DNA of 64,000 nucleotides from Ascaris suum (GCA_013433145.1 CM024170.1:13925866-13989865); one strand, 5' to 3'; counted from the first letter of the stretch, positions 53,723-62,770 are shown. Notes: a model not told the origin generated them from the letters alone. Numbers and translations are program-made.

Positions 53723-55926
53723 AACGGCAGTTGCTTGCAAAGCATTTTCAACAGAAGATGAATGGCAATAAAATGGCATGATGTCAGATACGATTTATGC
53801 CAACATATGAATGACATTCGTACTTGTTCACATTCCAACCTTGGACTCACTGACGCAGCCTTCCGCACGCAGAACTGCGAGTCGGCAGACAAGGTTAGCA
53901 ACTGAACAGTCGGTTAGACATTATTTGCAATATGCTATTTCGTTTTGACGATGAAATGTTAGAGAGGAATGTTGTCCGGCGAGAATGTTCCATGAAGTGG
54001 CACATATTTAATATGTTATGGGATGATAGATCCACATTTTACGTTATCTTAGATAATTTATTGCGCCATTGCGGCTACTTTATTGACAGCTTATTTGTTG
54101 AAAATCTTTTCCGATCGCTGGTTGCTATTCCTGCGTGCAGCGCCTTAGCAATTACTTCGATGGGATCCATCCTTGCGTGATTCTTGCCGTTCTCAAGGAG
54201 TATCGCATCCAGTCAGAGCTTTGCGTTATAGCTCTGATTTTAGGTTTTACTTTGCTTTATCAATATCGTTTCGTATATGAATTCTTATCATGCTGTATAT
54301 GAAAGATATTGTATATAAATTTTTGTGTTGCAGCTGGAGTACAAACTTGTACGTGGGGGCATCGACAGTGTTTCATTGTGTTTAATTGAGGAGCAATATG
54401 CAGCTGAACTAACGATTGCTCCGACACGAGCTTCCGTCTGTAATTGTCACGAATCGTCATTCTGTTCGAGCATTTTACTCGGCGTTTTAAATGTATGTGA
54501 ATCGATCAGTGGGAACCTAGTTCAGCGAAATCAATTTACTGCTGTAAATCTGTAAAGCTGCTTTCAACTTGTCCACTTAAAAAAGCACTATTTTCTGCTT
54601 AGGTATCCAAGCGTTCAAATGAACTTAAGAGAAACACATTTAATGTTTTTCTGCGAATTTTGATGTTGCGAGCGGCTTTCGAGTTCTAGGCTATCTGGGG
54701 GGAGCTGGACCTCATGCTGGGTCGAAGCAAAAAGTGACGATAGGCAGAGCTTCGAAGGAAAACTTTTGCTAAACGTTTTCATTGGGCGGTAGGTATCAGT
54801 GTCCGGGTTGCTTTTCGTTGAGGACATATTGGAGCAATTATGACATCGCTTCGCATATTATAGGTAGATTTTGTTCTTTATGATTTTATTCCTGTGATGA
54901 TCATGTGGTTGTTTTATCTTAAGATCAATGTGCGGCTATTCGCAAGAGCTCCGAATGAAATAGCTCACTCTTCGGGGAATTGGCTCGAATGTGCAAAGTT
55001 TTATTTTGAAGATATCGAGCTTGAAGTTCAACTACCATACGCGAAAGAGGAAGAACATTTGCTTCGCGAACGAAAACGTTTCTTGAGCAAGCACGATCGT
55101 TTGACAACTAGATAAGTGTCTTAATTTTATTGTATTTCCCTAACTTCCATGGCTTTGTTTTTTCCAGCCTCTACTATTCAAGTCATGTCTATTTCTATTT
55201 TTTGCCTTGTGTCATGACGAGGCAGTGTTTACGTTGAGATGTGCCACATACGTCATATTTTGAGGCCCAATATGCCAACCAATTGAGTAGGATAAACAGG
55301 TGATTTGTGCTTGTCAGCGGTGATGGGAACGTTGGGATCCTTTTTCAGCCATTATGGCGATTGTTTGCCATTAACATACGTTTTTTTCGAAAGTGCCACT
55401 GTTCTATACCACATGTTTCTTGTGCTAGGGGATATGATTCTTTTTCAGGTTGTATTTCTTATGGATGCATAACAAGAAATGTGGCTGTTATGGTTATATG
55501 GCTTTCTTTGGAGAAGAGGATTTGAGGTAACCAAATCAATCATTCAGTTGATCCATCCGATCAGCTGAGATTGGTTTTTCGACGAGTAGGTTTCGAGAGG
55601 GTGCGGGTGGATTTTCGCAGAGCGTTCTATGCTCTTCGGGTGCGTCAAAAAAAGCATAAATGAATGAATTTGTGTGGGTTTTTCGTAATGATCTAACGGT
55701 AGTTTGAGTGCTAAATTTGTTGTGTTAAAAGAATCGATGAGCCGGTGAAACGTGCAGTTTGCAAGAAGTGCAAATTCTCACTGAGGACTTCATCGCCTCC
55801 AGCTCTAATGCGGCATTTCGTTCAAAAAGCGTGCAGTTACGAACGAATCTGCAATGGTTTTATTCATATGTTAGCTATATTTGGAACAAGATCGTGGCAG
55901 AGGCTATATCACTCCGAAGCAGTGAT
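29707..55926 (+). CDS. lpd-3: lpd-3 / BLTP1 (KIAA1109, Tweek) orthologue, gene span of the N-terminal part
   Basis: This is the span of a multi-exon gene; its exons are listed separately. BLTP1 proteins (about 5,000 residues in human) are rod-like bridges with a long hydrophobic groove. They are anchored in the ER by an N-terminal membrane helix and move phospholipids at membrane contact sites. Reading 22 exons in order gives about 1,120 residues that follow the family from the anchor through the GPWADxQR segment, a Trp-rich segment, the RGHA and EYAW motifs, CQH, and a Cys-Gly-Cys segment. All placed junctions keep phase. Introns run from about 270 bp to 3.3 kb, so roughly a quarter of the protein takes 26 kb. 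The start-codon exon lies upstream and was not found; the rest of the gene continues to the right. Identification rests on remembered family sequence, not a search. Confidence 0.9.
30099..30382 (-). mobile_element. mariner remnant (copy 3) with palindromic end
   Basis: The - strand repeats the 5' end of copies 1 and 2 with clear divergence. Shared landmarks are AGTAGCAG then CTTTCGTGATGAATATCTTCG near 30320-30355, CAGGCGCTCACTGC near 30210, and GCCAACTTCAGACTCCAGAGT near 30115. Only the first 250 bp are present. At its outer end the terminal repeat is mirrored, giving a perfect palindrome (30335-30382). It sits in the intron between lpd-3 exons 2 and 3. Confidence 0.75.
30335..30382. repeat. 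48-bp perfect palindrome
   Basis: Arms of 24 bp (AACCAGCTGCTACTTTTGTG plus TATA) are exact reverse complements around 30358/30359. The arm contains the mariner terminal sequence of copy 3. A short (TA) run follows at 30383-30395. Confidence 0.95.
30543..30690 (+). CDS. lpd-3: lpd-3 exon 3: start of the lipid-channel domain
   Basis: Acceptor AAATTGCAG|AA, phase 1 in; donor ACAAG|GTTTGA, phase 2 out. The codon across the preceding junction gives E, and the peptide runs ESFSLSVISGTVMFRNANYI, then SDDFSVRCDYGCIVFAYW. It matches the conserved BLTP1 segment in which a strand-rich SGxVMxR motif is followed by RIQDGFIIFRWW-like sequence. It is the first unmistakable exon of the family. Confidence 0.9.
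30691..32333. other. lpd-3: lpd-3 intron 3
   Basis: 1.6 kb intron from AAG|GTTTGA to GTTTCAG. Contains a short (CA)n at about 31611-31624. A 106-codon frame (31568-31888) has no family match and does not fit the exon order. Confidence 0.7.
32334..32494 (+). CDS. lpd-3: lpd-3 exon 4
   Basis: Acceptor GTTTCAG|T, phase 2 in. The peptide SRLHIWLSGIDAHLYNSS matches the family segment RLYITVNDFEFHVYNRS, a conserved beta strand ending in an N-glycosylation-like NSS. After it comes a polar stretch (CQKMAESNTERGETSS) where the family has a variable linker. Two donors give the required phase 1: AAAAG|GTTCCC (ending 32467) and AACG|GTTTGC (ending 32494). I give the longer one; the choice is uncertain. 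Confidence 0.85.
32495..34340. other. lpd-3: lpd-3 intron 4
   Basis: 1.8 kb intron. A T12 run lies near 33285. A frame at 33729-33950 is not needed by the exon chain. Nothing else recognised. Confidence 0.65.
34341..34487 (+). CDS. lpd-3: lpd-3 exon 5
   Basis: Acceptor ACCTTTCAG|TG, phase 1 in; perfect donor CGAT|GTAAGT, phase 1 out. The peptide contains NMFWSFVGNVQIVLSSVKI and IVGNHLLPTVLLAQMESS. It follows the family pattern of a Trp, an IxVxxGRLxFGN strand and a Pro-Thr-Leu turn. Spliced to exon 6, the distance to the next conserved block equals that in the human protein as I recall it. Confidence 0.87.
34982..35206 (+). CDS. lpd-3: lpd-3 exon 6
   Basis: Acceptor GTACTTTGCAG|CT, phase 1 in; donor CTCG|GTAAGT, phase 1 out. 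It encodes VSWRRSEGDGPLRLVHQ, then NDVEISFLKCEEF and GPPPRTMGQGFSLLHCSSL. The last part corresponds to the conserved PPRTMGEGFVVLQSNDVDLY segment of BLTP1 just before the GPWADRQR block. A competing acceptor at 34971 (AAAACAG) would need an extra upstream exon that I could not support. Confidence 0.9.
35799..35988 (+). CDS. lpd-3: lpd-3 exon 7: GPWADxQR signature
   Basis: Acceptor GTTATCAG|AT, phase 1 in; donor GTAAC|GTGAGT, phase 2 out. It holds the most diagnostic stretch of the protein: HCNIFIDLGSDVEIAYGPWA, then DAQRLILMEFFYPIDYRIAE. The GPWAxRQR...FFPxDY signature is shared by BLTP1/Tweek/LPD-3 and the fungal Csf1 family. Here the usual Arg of ADRQR is Ala (ADAQR). Confidence 0.95.
35989..38557. 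other. lpd-3: lpd-3 intron 7
   Basis: 2.6 kb. The - strand frame at 36562-36996 (144 codons) and both strands around 37480-37910 look somewhat protein-like, possibly decayed transposon sequence, but were not recognised. Confidence 0.6.
38558..38708 (+). CDS. lpd-3: lpd-3 exon 8
   Basis: Acceptor CATTCCAG|A, phase 2 in; donor GTAGAG|GTAAAC, phase 0 out. The peptide begins KLPKRGERQILKQVNLVITA and continues ENVHMDLWFMRDDELNVVLM. It matches the family's GxxRxF...FxVxVxxxxDxTIDILF stretch. A GT inside the exon (CAG|GTGAAC) looks like a donor, but it would leave an intron of only about 27 bp, and the sequence after it is clearly coding. Confidence 0.9.
38709..40352. other. lpd-3: lpd-3 intron 8
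   Basis: 1.6 kb between exons 8 and 9. A 126-codon - strand frame (38884-39264) shows no domain. Nothing else seen. Confidence 0.65.
40353..40592 (+). CDS. lpd-3: lpd-3 exon 9 (GC splice donor)
   Basis: Acceptor TTTGTTCTAG|ATATCT, phase 0 in. Eighty codons encode a bridge segment including LRCVFEGFVCSTSLAFRKLF, DVINANITAQFPRVYNGI and QNWTLSFRFWRTSAWFIWDQ, ending TTFFM. It matches the family order ATTSLQYR..., YPxxWN..., WxxSF and hKxFF. The frame and the next exon (DLLNEIS) fit only if the exon ends at ATG|GCAAGT, a GC donor. The nearby GT (CAA|GTGTTT) gives phase 1, and no acceptor then keeps the frame open. Confidence 0.9.
40593..41746. other. lpd-3: lpd-3 intron 9 (GC-AG)
   Basis: 1.15 kb, GCAAGT at the 5' end and CTCTTCAG at the 3' end. 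Contains the 122-codon - strand frame 41339-41707, which has no recognised domain. Confidence 0.75.
41747..41883 (+). CDS. lpd-3: lpd-3 exon 10
   Basis: Acceptor CTCTTCAG|GATCTG, phase 0 in; donor GCCAG|GTAAGC, phase 2 out. It encodes DLLNEISSEAVNDIFAFVPT, then IWKFDIECSDFEIIF and NDKNWIDA. The family has DLxxDWS...F.FVPYxWxFxxxxxxFExxxxxNxxNWID at this place, an almost residue-by-residue match, including the invariant NWID. Confidence 0.93.
42085..42480 (-). mobile_element. CR1/Jockey-like LINE, 3' end (copy A)
   Basis: 5'-truncated, in the intron between lpd-3 exons 10 and 11. Read on the - strand it encodes the C-terminal tail of the reverse transcriptase ORF, FLVTVRVWNLHPADIVNAAT then FNLHTVAALMY. 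This is the RVxxxWNxLPxxIVNAPSxxxFKxxLD tail typical of CR1/Jockey-type LINEs. It shares a 3' UTR (ACATAAGAGCAGCA, TGAGCATGA-CAGCAA) with copies B and C. Confidence 0.75.
43303..43558 (+). CDS. lpd-3: lpd-3 exon 11
   Basis: Acceptor CTTGTTTCAG|T, phase 2 in; donor CCATCC|GTAAGT, phase 0 out. The peptide (SENLLASVVGSNMSATFDIA, then HVYASIEAHNSLAAKFRLPD and later GYAPYVDLPANAELPS) follows exon 10 directly, as the family's NVYLAxCGxxLxxxFxLPF...LRLFLPxxxxS block does. Similarity is weaker than in the flanking exons, but position, phase and length agree. Confidence 0.87.
43976..44023 (+). CDS. lpd-3: lpd-3 exon 12 (small, provisional)
   Basis: A 48-bp candidate exon after the good acceptor TTTCCGCAG|GTCGAT. 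It encodes VDAAAWKERDQNNLAI in phase 0. The family has about 20 residues around a conserved Trp-Arg just before the GWIDxW block of exon 13, so AWKERD fits. The donor ATT|GTTATC is weak and was chosen because it keeps phase 0 into exon 13. The exon may end elsewhere or be skipped. Confidence 0.5.
44024..45473. other. lpd-3: lpd-3 intron 12
   Basis: 1.45 kb, provisional because exon 12 is provisional. Nothing recognised inside. Confidence 0.5.
45474..45644 (+). CDS. lpd-3: lpd-3 exon 13
   Basis: Acceptor GCTTTGCAG|GGATGG, phase 0 in; donor ATAACG|GTAAAT, phase 0 out; 57 codons. GWIDFWRTERVTVIIDFMYH is followed by a Pro-rich linker and KLEEDTLDIT. It corresponds to the family's GWVECWTVPxVxLxIDYTWHP motif, the variable linker and the start of the KLHVEMEL strand, which exon 14 completes. 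Confidence 0.91.
46435..47330 (-). mobile_element. CR1/Jockey-like LINE, longer copy (copy B)
   Basis: The longest of the three copies. On the - strand, frames give VDLPARFKRV, then LIVADDDDPA (the catalytic Y/FADD motif as VADD), LQRELDALAKWSELWQLNV, further down LEYCTPTWSPYLICGIRLLE with NVQKRF (the EYxxxxWxP...LExVQRRFT motif), and the 3' UTR shared with A and C. Frames are broken by stops, so it is dead. Sequence between 47330 and 47640 may be its degraded 5' part. It lies in the lpd-3 intron between exons 13 and 14. Confidence 0.8.
48500..48592. repeat. short tandem repeat with terminal hairpin
   Basis: About three diverged units of 28-30 bp built around AGAAGCGTGACCTCGACG / GAGAGCGCGACGGCTTTATA / GAGAGCATGACGGCTTCAGA. 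The last unit runs into AGCCGTC, giving a 7-bp stem GACGGCT-TCAG-AGCCGTC. It lies in the lpd-3 intron between exons 13 and 14. Confidence 0.7.
48987..49079 (+). CDS. lpd-3: lpd-3 exon 14
   Basis: A 31-codon exon in phase 0 at both ends. Acceptor ATTCTTTAAG|GTATCG, donor AATAAG|GTATAC. The peptide VSIGGSEIFVSGYGLWFAKN then FADNYFGMYNK matches the family block ELxxxSxIxLYGxxLxxFLxxKENYFG. With exon 13 it restores the strand that the intron interrupts. The acceptor ends AAG rather than CAG, which nematodes tolerate. Confidence 0.89.
49900..50074 (+). CDS. lpd-3: lpd-3 exon 15
   Basis: Acceptor CTTTTTTAAG|GTGTCT, phase 0 in; donor TACCAG|GTAACC, phase 1 out. It encodes a linker, then VREPIELYRPLRLKMCIRVQ and NVRAHCLIHSVQTDGPVP. 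It matches the family's LRPWDITVxVxLxxxxGxL... block. A second GT at 50068 would give the wrong phase. Exon 16 continues within the same conserved motif. Confidence 0.92.
50393..50429. repeat. 11-bp perfect inverted repeat (hairpin)
   Basis: CCCACCGCCTC and GAGGCGGTGGG separated by 15 bp, GC-rich in an AT-rich intron (between exons 15 and 16). A strong potential stem in DNA or pre-mRNA. Confidence 0.85.
50683..50756 (+). CDS. lpd-3: lpd-3 exon 16
   Basis: Acceptor ATTCTTGCAG|AC, phase 1 in; donor ATACAG|GTAATT, phase 0 out. The short peptide YCPVIYVEQFVLEVVRNLRE then MKIQ matches the family's CPxxFxExxxFExxxxxRExxLQ. Confidence 0.93.
50757..52503. other. lpd-3: lpd-3 intron 16
   Basis: 1.75 kb. 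A good-looking acceptor (GGTTTCAG at 50943-50950) is followed by SPNLFRVMIIDSYTES and a stop. It is not needed, since exons 16 and 17 join in phase with a fitting length. Confidence 0.7.
52504..52713 (+). CDS. lpd-3: lpd-3 exon 17: RGHA / EYAW block
   Basis: Acceptor CGCTATAG|GTATGC, phase 0 in; donor ACACAG|GTATGT, phase 0 out; 70 codons. LTADSLSFRGHALLSEDGIS is followed by AGSIEYAWIVEVIIGNIVGK and LHPTQ. The family has LxxLQLRGHAMFSxEGLPLxxxSLEYAWLIDVxxGxLxxKxxxPQ at this place. This is one of the two strongest matches, with exon 7. Confidence 0.95.
53073..53152 (+). CDS. lpd-3: lpd-3 exon 18
   Basis: Acceptor GGATTTAG|GTTGTG, phase 0 in; donor GAAAG|GTCACT, phase 2 out. The peptide VVMLFQFLETVHVMTNATDE then ELLVSE matches the amphipathic segment (LxxLLEWxQTFxxxxxxxExEL) that follows the KxxxPQ strand. 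A 27-residue exon, invisible as an open frame. Just downstream the intron carries LINE copy C. Confidence 0.88.
53220..53638 (-). mobile_element. CR1/Jockey-like LINE, 3' end (copy C)
   Basis: Same family as A and B: the 3' UTR (ACAAAAATATGTGAGCATGA, then ACATAAGAGCAGCAATATTG) and the coding tail are collinear with them, up to TTCCAAAACAGG at about 53620. There copy B continues, but this copy stops at a (TA)n tract. It carries an internal deletion relative to A and B. It lies between lpd-3 exons 18 and 19. Confidence 0.75.
53639..53719. repeat. (TA)n microsatellite in lpd-3 intron
   Basis: 81 bp of TA, abutting the broken 5' side of LINE copy C, 68 bp before exon 19. Confidence 0.98.
53788..53893 (+). 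CDS. lpd-3: lpd-3 exon 19: CQH segment
   Basis: Acceptor TGATGTCAG|A, phase 2 in; donor GACAAG|GTTAGC, phase 0 out. It encodes YDLCQHMNDIRTCSHSNLGL, then TDAAFRTQNCESADK. The family has an ICQHG...C...C...DLKY segment between the QTF helix and the KYxxxR strand. The Cys-Gln-His match, the later cysteines and perfect phase support it. It lies 68 bp after the (TA)n tract. Confidence 0.86.
54334..54492 (+). CDS. lpd-3: lpd-3 exon 20
   Basis: Acceptor TGTGTTGCAG|CTGGAG, phase 0 in; donor TTAAAT|GTATGT, phase 0 out; 53 codons. LEYKLVRGGIDSVSLCLIEE, then AELTIAPTRASVCNCHESSF. It matches the family's LKYxxxRxxVDxxDxYxVExxxAxxIxxxxxRxAxCNLHxxS, including the Cys-Asn-(x)-His feature. Confidence 0.92.
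54924..55111 (+). CDS. lpd-3: lpd-3 exon 21 (ends at a non-consensus AT donor)
   Basis: Acceptor TTATCTTAAG|ATCAAT, phase 0 in. It encodes INVRLFARAPNEIAHSSGNW, then LECAKFYFEDIELEVQLP and FLSKHDRLTT. It matches the family's VRQYIxx...YWLExGSxNLGxxxxDxAL...FLxTHDxRTKR block. The frame stops at TAA two codons on, and the next exon (LYFLW...) needs phase 2. The only place giving phase 2 and the right protein is ACTAG|ATAAGT, a consensus donor with +1 G replaced by A. No GT here gives phase 2. Confidence 0.9.
55112..55448. other. lpd-3: lpd-3 intron 21 (AT at 5' end)
   Basis: 337 bp beginning ATAAGTGTC and ending TTCTTTTTCAG. Apart from the first base it is an ordinary nematode intron. Confidence 0.8.
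55449..55526 (+). CDS. lpd-3: lpd-3 exon 22: Cys-Gly-Cys segment
   Basis: Acceptor TTCTTTTTCAG|G, phase 2 in; donor TTGAG|GTAACC, phase 2 out. The peptide LYFLWMHNKKCGCYGYMAFF then GEEDLR matches the family's RLWFLW...KCGCLGGCRFFGG. The second CGC half is changed: the family's GGC Cys is Met/Ala-like here. It directly continues the HDxRTKR end of exon 21. Confidence 0.91.
55758..55926 (+). CDS. lpd-3: lpd-3 exon 23 (3' end uncertain)
   Basis: Acceptor ACGTGCAG|T, phase 2 in, joining exon 22 in frame. The peptide begins LQEVQILTEDFIASSSNAAF and stays coding-like through TNLQWFYSYVSYIWNKIVAE. The family enters a Ser-rich, poorly conserved stretch here, so similarity cannot fix the end. Possible donors are TG|GTTTTA at 55857 (phase 2), TAT|GTTAGC (phase 0) and GAT|GTCATC at 55927 (phase 0, used here). 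A second frame is also open across much of it. Confidence 0.6.
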
Positions 55927-56686
55927 GTCATCTTACCGAAGAGCATGATAGTTTTCGAACAACCTTCGTTTTTAAACTAAGCACGTTGCAATATCCTATC
56001 AAAGTTAGAATCATGAGTTTAGTAGAAGTGCTGTTTAAATGGATTTTTGAGGAGTATTACAAGCAGAGCGTTGCATCAATTTCGAGGAAGTAACGCAAGC
56101 ACAGTTGCCCGATTATATTTCCAGTTTAAGTCTGCTTTGGTTCCTTACCAGCTCTAAATTAATAACATTATTGTTTTTTCTCAGTCCCAAGTTTGATTGT
56201 TGCGTCCAGATGCATCTTCTTCCATTGGCGTTCGATGAAAGAGTATTTGTTTGAATATACTGAGCTGGATTTTGCGTTTTAGGTCCTCAATAATATCGTT
56301 ACTATCCAGCTGTATTTTGCATTCATTCATTCGTTTTTATAATTCTTTCCTTCTAAGCAGTCTTTTTCCTCTTGTATTTTTTATCTGTAATCATCATGCG
56401 AGTTGCTGTAATGGGAGGGGGGGGGGGGGAGTTCAGATGCACAAAGTTTTATATGTTTGTGATTTTTACGAAAAAGGCGTTAGGGTGGTGTTCTTTTCCC
56501 GTTAATGAGGAATGTTTGCTGGTTGTCTATTCTGTTACTCAAATAGATTCTGCCTTGGATAGTGGCTTTTAATCAAGGTCTTGCAGAAAATCAGGTCTTT
56601 TAAAGTTGCGGATGTACAAAAAAACCAACTGAAACGAGTCGATCGCCTTTTTTTATTGTTCGAGTGCCATATGTATATCACTTGCC

Positions 56687-56687
<1 letters not shown>

Positions 56688-56777
<90 letters not shown>
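56688..56777. repeat. (TA)n tract at the 3' end of the RTE element
   Basis: 90 bp of TA, directly following the 3' end of the antisense RTE copy. RTE elements often end in short simple repeats, so this may have grown from the element's tail. Confidence 0.97.
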
Positions 56778-56779
<2 letters not shown>

Positions 56780-59480
56780 CTGATCAGTTGACGATCCATC
56801 CATTCACCAAGGGTCGGCGCGGATCTGTCGAGTTCCATCCGCTCCTGTTTTGCTCCTTCTGCTTCCAGCATCGACCATAGGGCACTACTAGTGGTTTACT
56901 CCACCTCGTTTGTGGCCTTCCGCGAGGCCGCTTTCGGTCGCGTTGTATCCAAGGCGACAGGTCCAGCAGTTGTCAGATTTTCATGCAATACGGCTTGCCC
57001 CGCTCCATTTTGCTGCATAAATCCCGAATACCACGTCCTTAACTCCAGTTCTATGTCGCAGTTCTTCGTTGTTTAATCGGTCCACCTTGGTGACGTCACA
57101 CATCCTTCTTTCCATTGCTATCCTTGCCACTGCGAATATTTCTTCATCACGCTTCGTTGCGGACCATATTCCGCATGCATCAGGCAGCGCTGGCAGCACA
57201 GTTGTCGTGAAAGTGTTAGCTCTGATATTCATCGGCAACCTTTGACGTGTTGGGACAGCGTTTTTGTTGAAAGCGATAGAGCCGTTTGTCGTCTTTTTGT
57301 GAATTCGCCGCTCGGAATATTATTCGGATGTAGCTAACATATAGACGTAATTCGTCACTTCCTCACCTTCTCCGTCATCAGCTGATATTATGCCTTCTGC
57401 GCAAGAGCTGTTGTTCATGCACTTTGTCTTGGAGGGATTCATTTCAAGGCCGATTTCCTTGAGGAGGTTTGCCAGTTGCTGTAGATCGTGCTCTAGATCT
57501 TGGGGATTTGCGGCAACAAGGATGCAGTCATCAGCGAACAGAAAATGAGTTAGTAATTCGCTATCAGTCATAATGCTGCTATGATGATTAGTCTTTCTAA
57601 ATACTCCTTCCAGGACCACCACAAAAAGCATCGAGGAGGTGGTAACACTTTATCGGACTCAGCTGTTGATCTTCACGTGACATACGTCTCGAGAAGCCGA
57701 ACGTCGGTTGCGCACTTTTTATTAATAAGTTCGATGATATCACTGGATGCTGGATATACATCAGGCTCATGCAAAGCCTTTGTGTCTGCTGTTGGTCTTA
57801 CCAAGTCAATGCTTTGTGGTAGTCAACAAGGGCGAGACATACTGGGACTCAGTAATGCTTACTTTTTTCCAGTAGGTGGCTGAAAGCGAGGATGTAATCA
57901 TGCGTGGAGCAGCTTTCTCTAAAATCTGCCTGCTCTCTGCTGATTCCTACCACTCTGACATTGGGTTCAGAAGCACTCTTATACAATTGTGGCGAAAGTG
58001 CAATGGAACAGTAATTTGTCGGGTCTTCGGGATCACCTTTCTCCTTCAAAGGCGCCATCTGTAATGTAACCGAGGCAAAACTATAGTGCCTGAACTTAGG
58101 ATGAACATAGGTCTTAGAAAGAAACAGCTTTCTGCATCCAGATGTCCCATTTAATTCCGTCTTTTCCGGAAACCATTTCCCTCAGTGCCAAGCCTACTTG
58201 TTCCATGCGCTGTGGAGTGTCTTCATGCGTTATGTATGAAGTGATTTCTTCCACGCATAACTTGAAGGCGAACAGATCATTGTAATAGGTCTCCATATTT
58301 CTCTCATTTTTGTCCGATCTGTTGTACATCTTCCACTGCGATCTTTCCAAGCACGAGGTAATCTTGTTCTCACTGAAGTTTTCTCCCTACCATTTTCAAG
58401 CTGCTTCGGTTTCTTTGCCGCTTCTGTCAGCTTCAGTCCTTAGTATCCGCCACAGCCCGCTTGCAGTTTTCTTCGTGTCTTCTTGCACGCTTTCTTATAA
58501 TCGCCTGCAGATGTTCTTCCTTCCTTTACTATTTGGGCTCGGAGAGTCATCAAGAGTTCTGTGTCCTCTCGGCTCCTTCTAGCTGGTTCTGGGGGTATCG
58601 AACCGTTGTTTTGATGTTATTCATTGGCATTTCATAGTTTGCGTTGATGTTGCCAGCGGTAAGTAACTGACCATTCTGTGGCTTCCATGTAAGGGGGCAA
58701 TGGATCAGTATTCGCAGTTGTTCTTCGGCGTCGCCGTGCTCGTAAGATGTTGTTTTCACGTTCATAATCAATTGTGATCCTGGAGCGAAGGAGGCGGTGG
58801 TCGGACTCCGTTCGTTCAATCTTCTCATCAATGATGGATAATCCATGAACGGACGCTTCGTGTCCGGTGGCACGTAAACAATTTCGCTCAAGTTAACACC
58901 ATTCGAGCCTGGCCAGATCCATTGCCTCCTGTGGTGTTTTAATAAGCAAATGTTCATTATATGAAGACGGTTACTGATCTCAAATATGACTAAACTGGAC
59001 TCTCTGGCGTTCAGAACTTCATGCCGTACTTTCCGACACAGCTTTCAACAGGGTGAATCCTGCATCCGAACTTCGCATTTAATTCGCCTTGAACAATCAA
59101 ATACGTTGTCGTGAATTCCGTAGCATCCTCGACTTCTTTGTGGAATTTCCTGACTTCGGCTTCATTTGCCTTCGAACAAGGTTTTGCATTCTACAGCGGT
59201 GCATATGCCTGGACGATCTTCAAAGTGTGACTCTTATCAAGCTGTAGTGCTCACACTGGAGCTTGATATGAAATCTTAATTTCCAGTCATACGTAGGACG
59301 TGCTTCCGTACTATAAAGCTAACTCTTCCCGTTCTTGAACAGTTCTTGAAAGCTTTACCGAGTAAGACTTGGTCGCCTGTGTGCCACCTTGCTATGAGCT
59401 CTCCACGCCGTCGGTCTCACAAATGCCAATAATGTCAGCTTTTATTTTTAACGTGATATTATGAAGATGTCTGCACCCGA
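56778..59480 (-). mobile_element. RTE-type LINE, decayed, antisense to lpd-3
   Basis: Read on the - strand from right to left it follows the single ORF of nematode RTE elements. The endonuclease has KADIIGICET near 59440 and EFTTTYLIVQGELNAKFGC near 59120, then WIWPGSNGVNLSEIVYV near 58900. The reverse transcriptase has GDPEDPTNYCSIALSPQLYK near 58020, then LTHFLFADDCILVAANPQDL with EIGLEMNPSKTKCMN (57430-57560). The C-terminal tail has TFTTTVLPALPDACGIWSAT near 57190 and RPRGRPQTRW near 56930. Stops and frameshifts break every domain. Its 3' end runs directly into (TA)n at 56777. The 5' edge may reach about 59745. Confidence 0.87.
57320..57631 (-). pseudogene. RTE reverse transcriptase fragment with FADD catalytic motif
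   Basis: The best preserved piece of the RTE element: 103 codons holding the catalytic FADD box (HFLFADDCILVAANPQDL) and the following LLKEIGLEMNPSKTKCMNN helix-strand. The frame closes on both sides, and neighbouring domains continue in other frames, so this is a relic rather than an expressed protein. Confidence 0.85.
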
Positions 59481-62685
<3,205 letters not shown>

Positions 62686-62770
62686 TTCCCTAGTGGACAC
62701 ACAGGCCGATTTCTACAAATCGATGGATGTCACTGTAGATATAGGTTCATCTGATATAGTAGATGTTAGT
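62686..62770 (+). CDS. possible further lpd-3 exon
   Basis: Strong splice sites (TTTGTTGCAG|T, phase 2 in; GTTAGT|GTAAGT, phase 0 out) bound 28 codons, SLVDTQADFYKSMDVTVDIG then SSDIVDVS. The alternating polar/hydrophobic pattern looks like one more beta strand of the bridge, but I could not match it to a specific family segment. It could belong to lpd-3 or to a downstream gene on the same strand. Confidence 0.4.
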
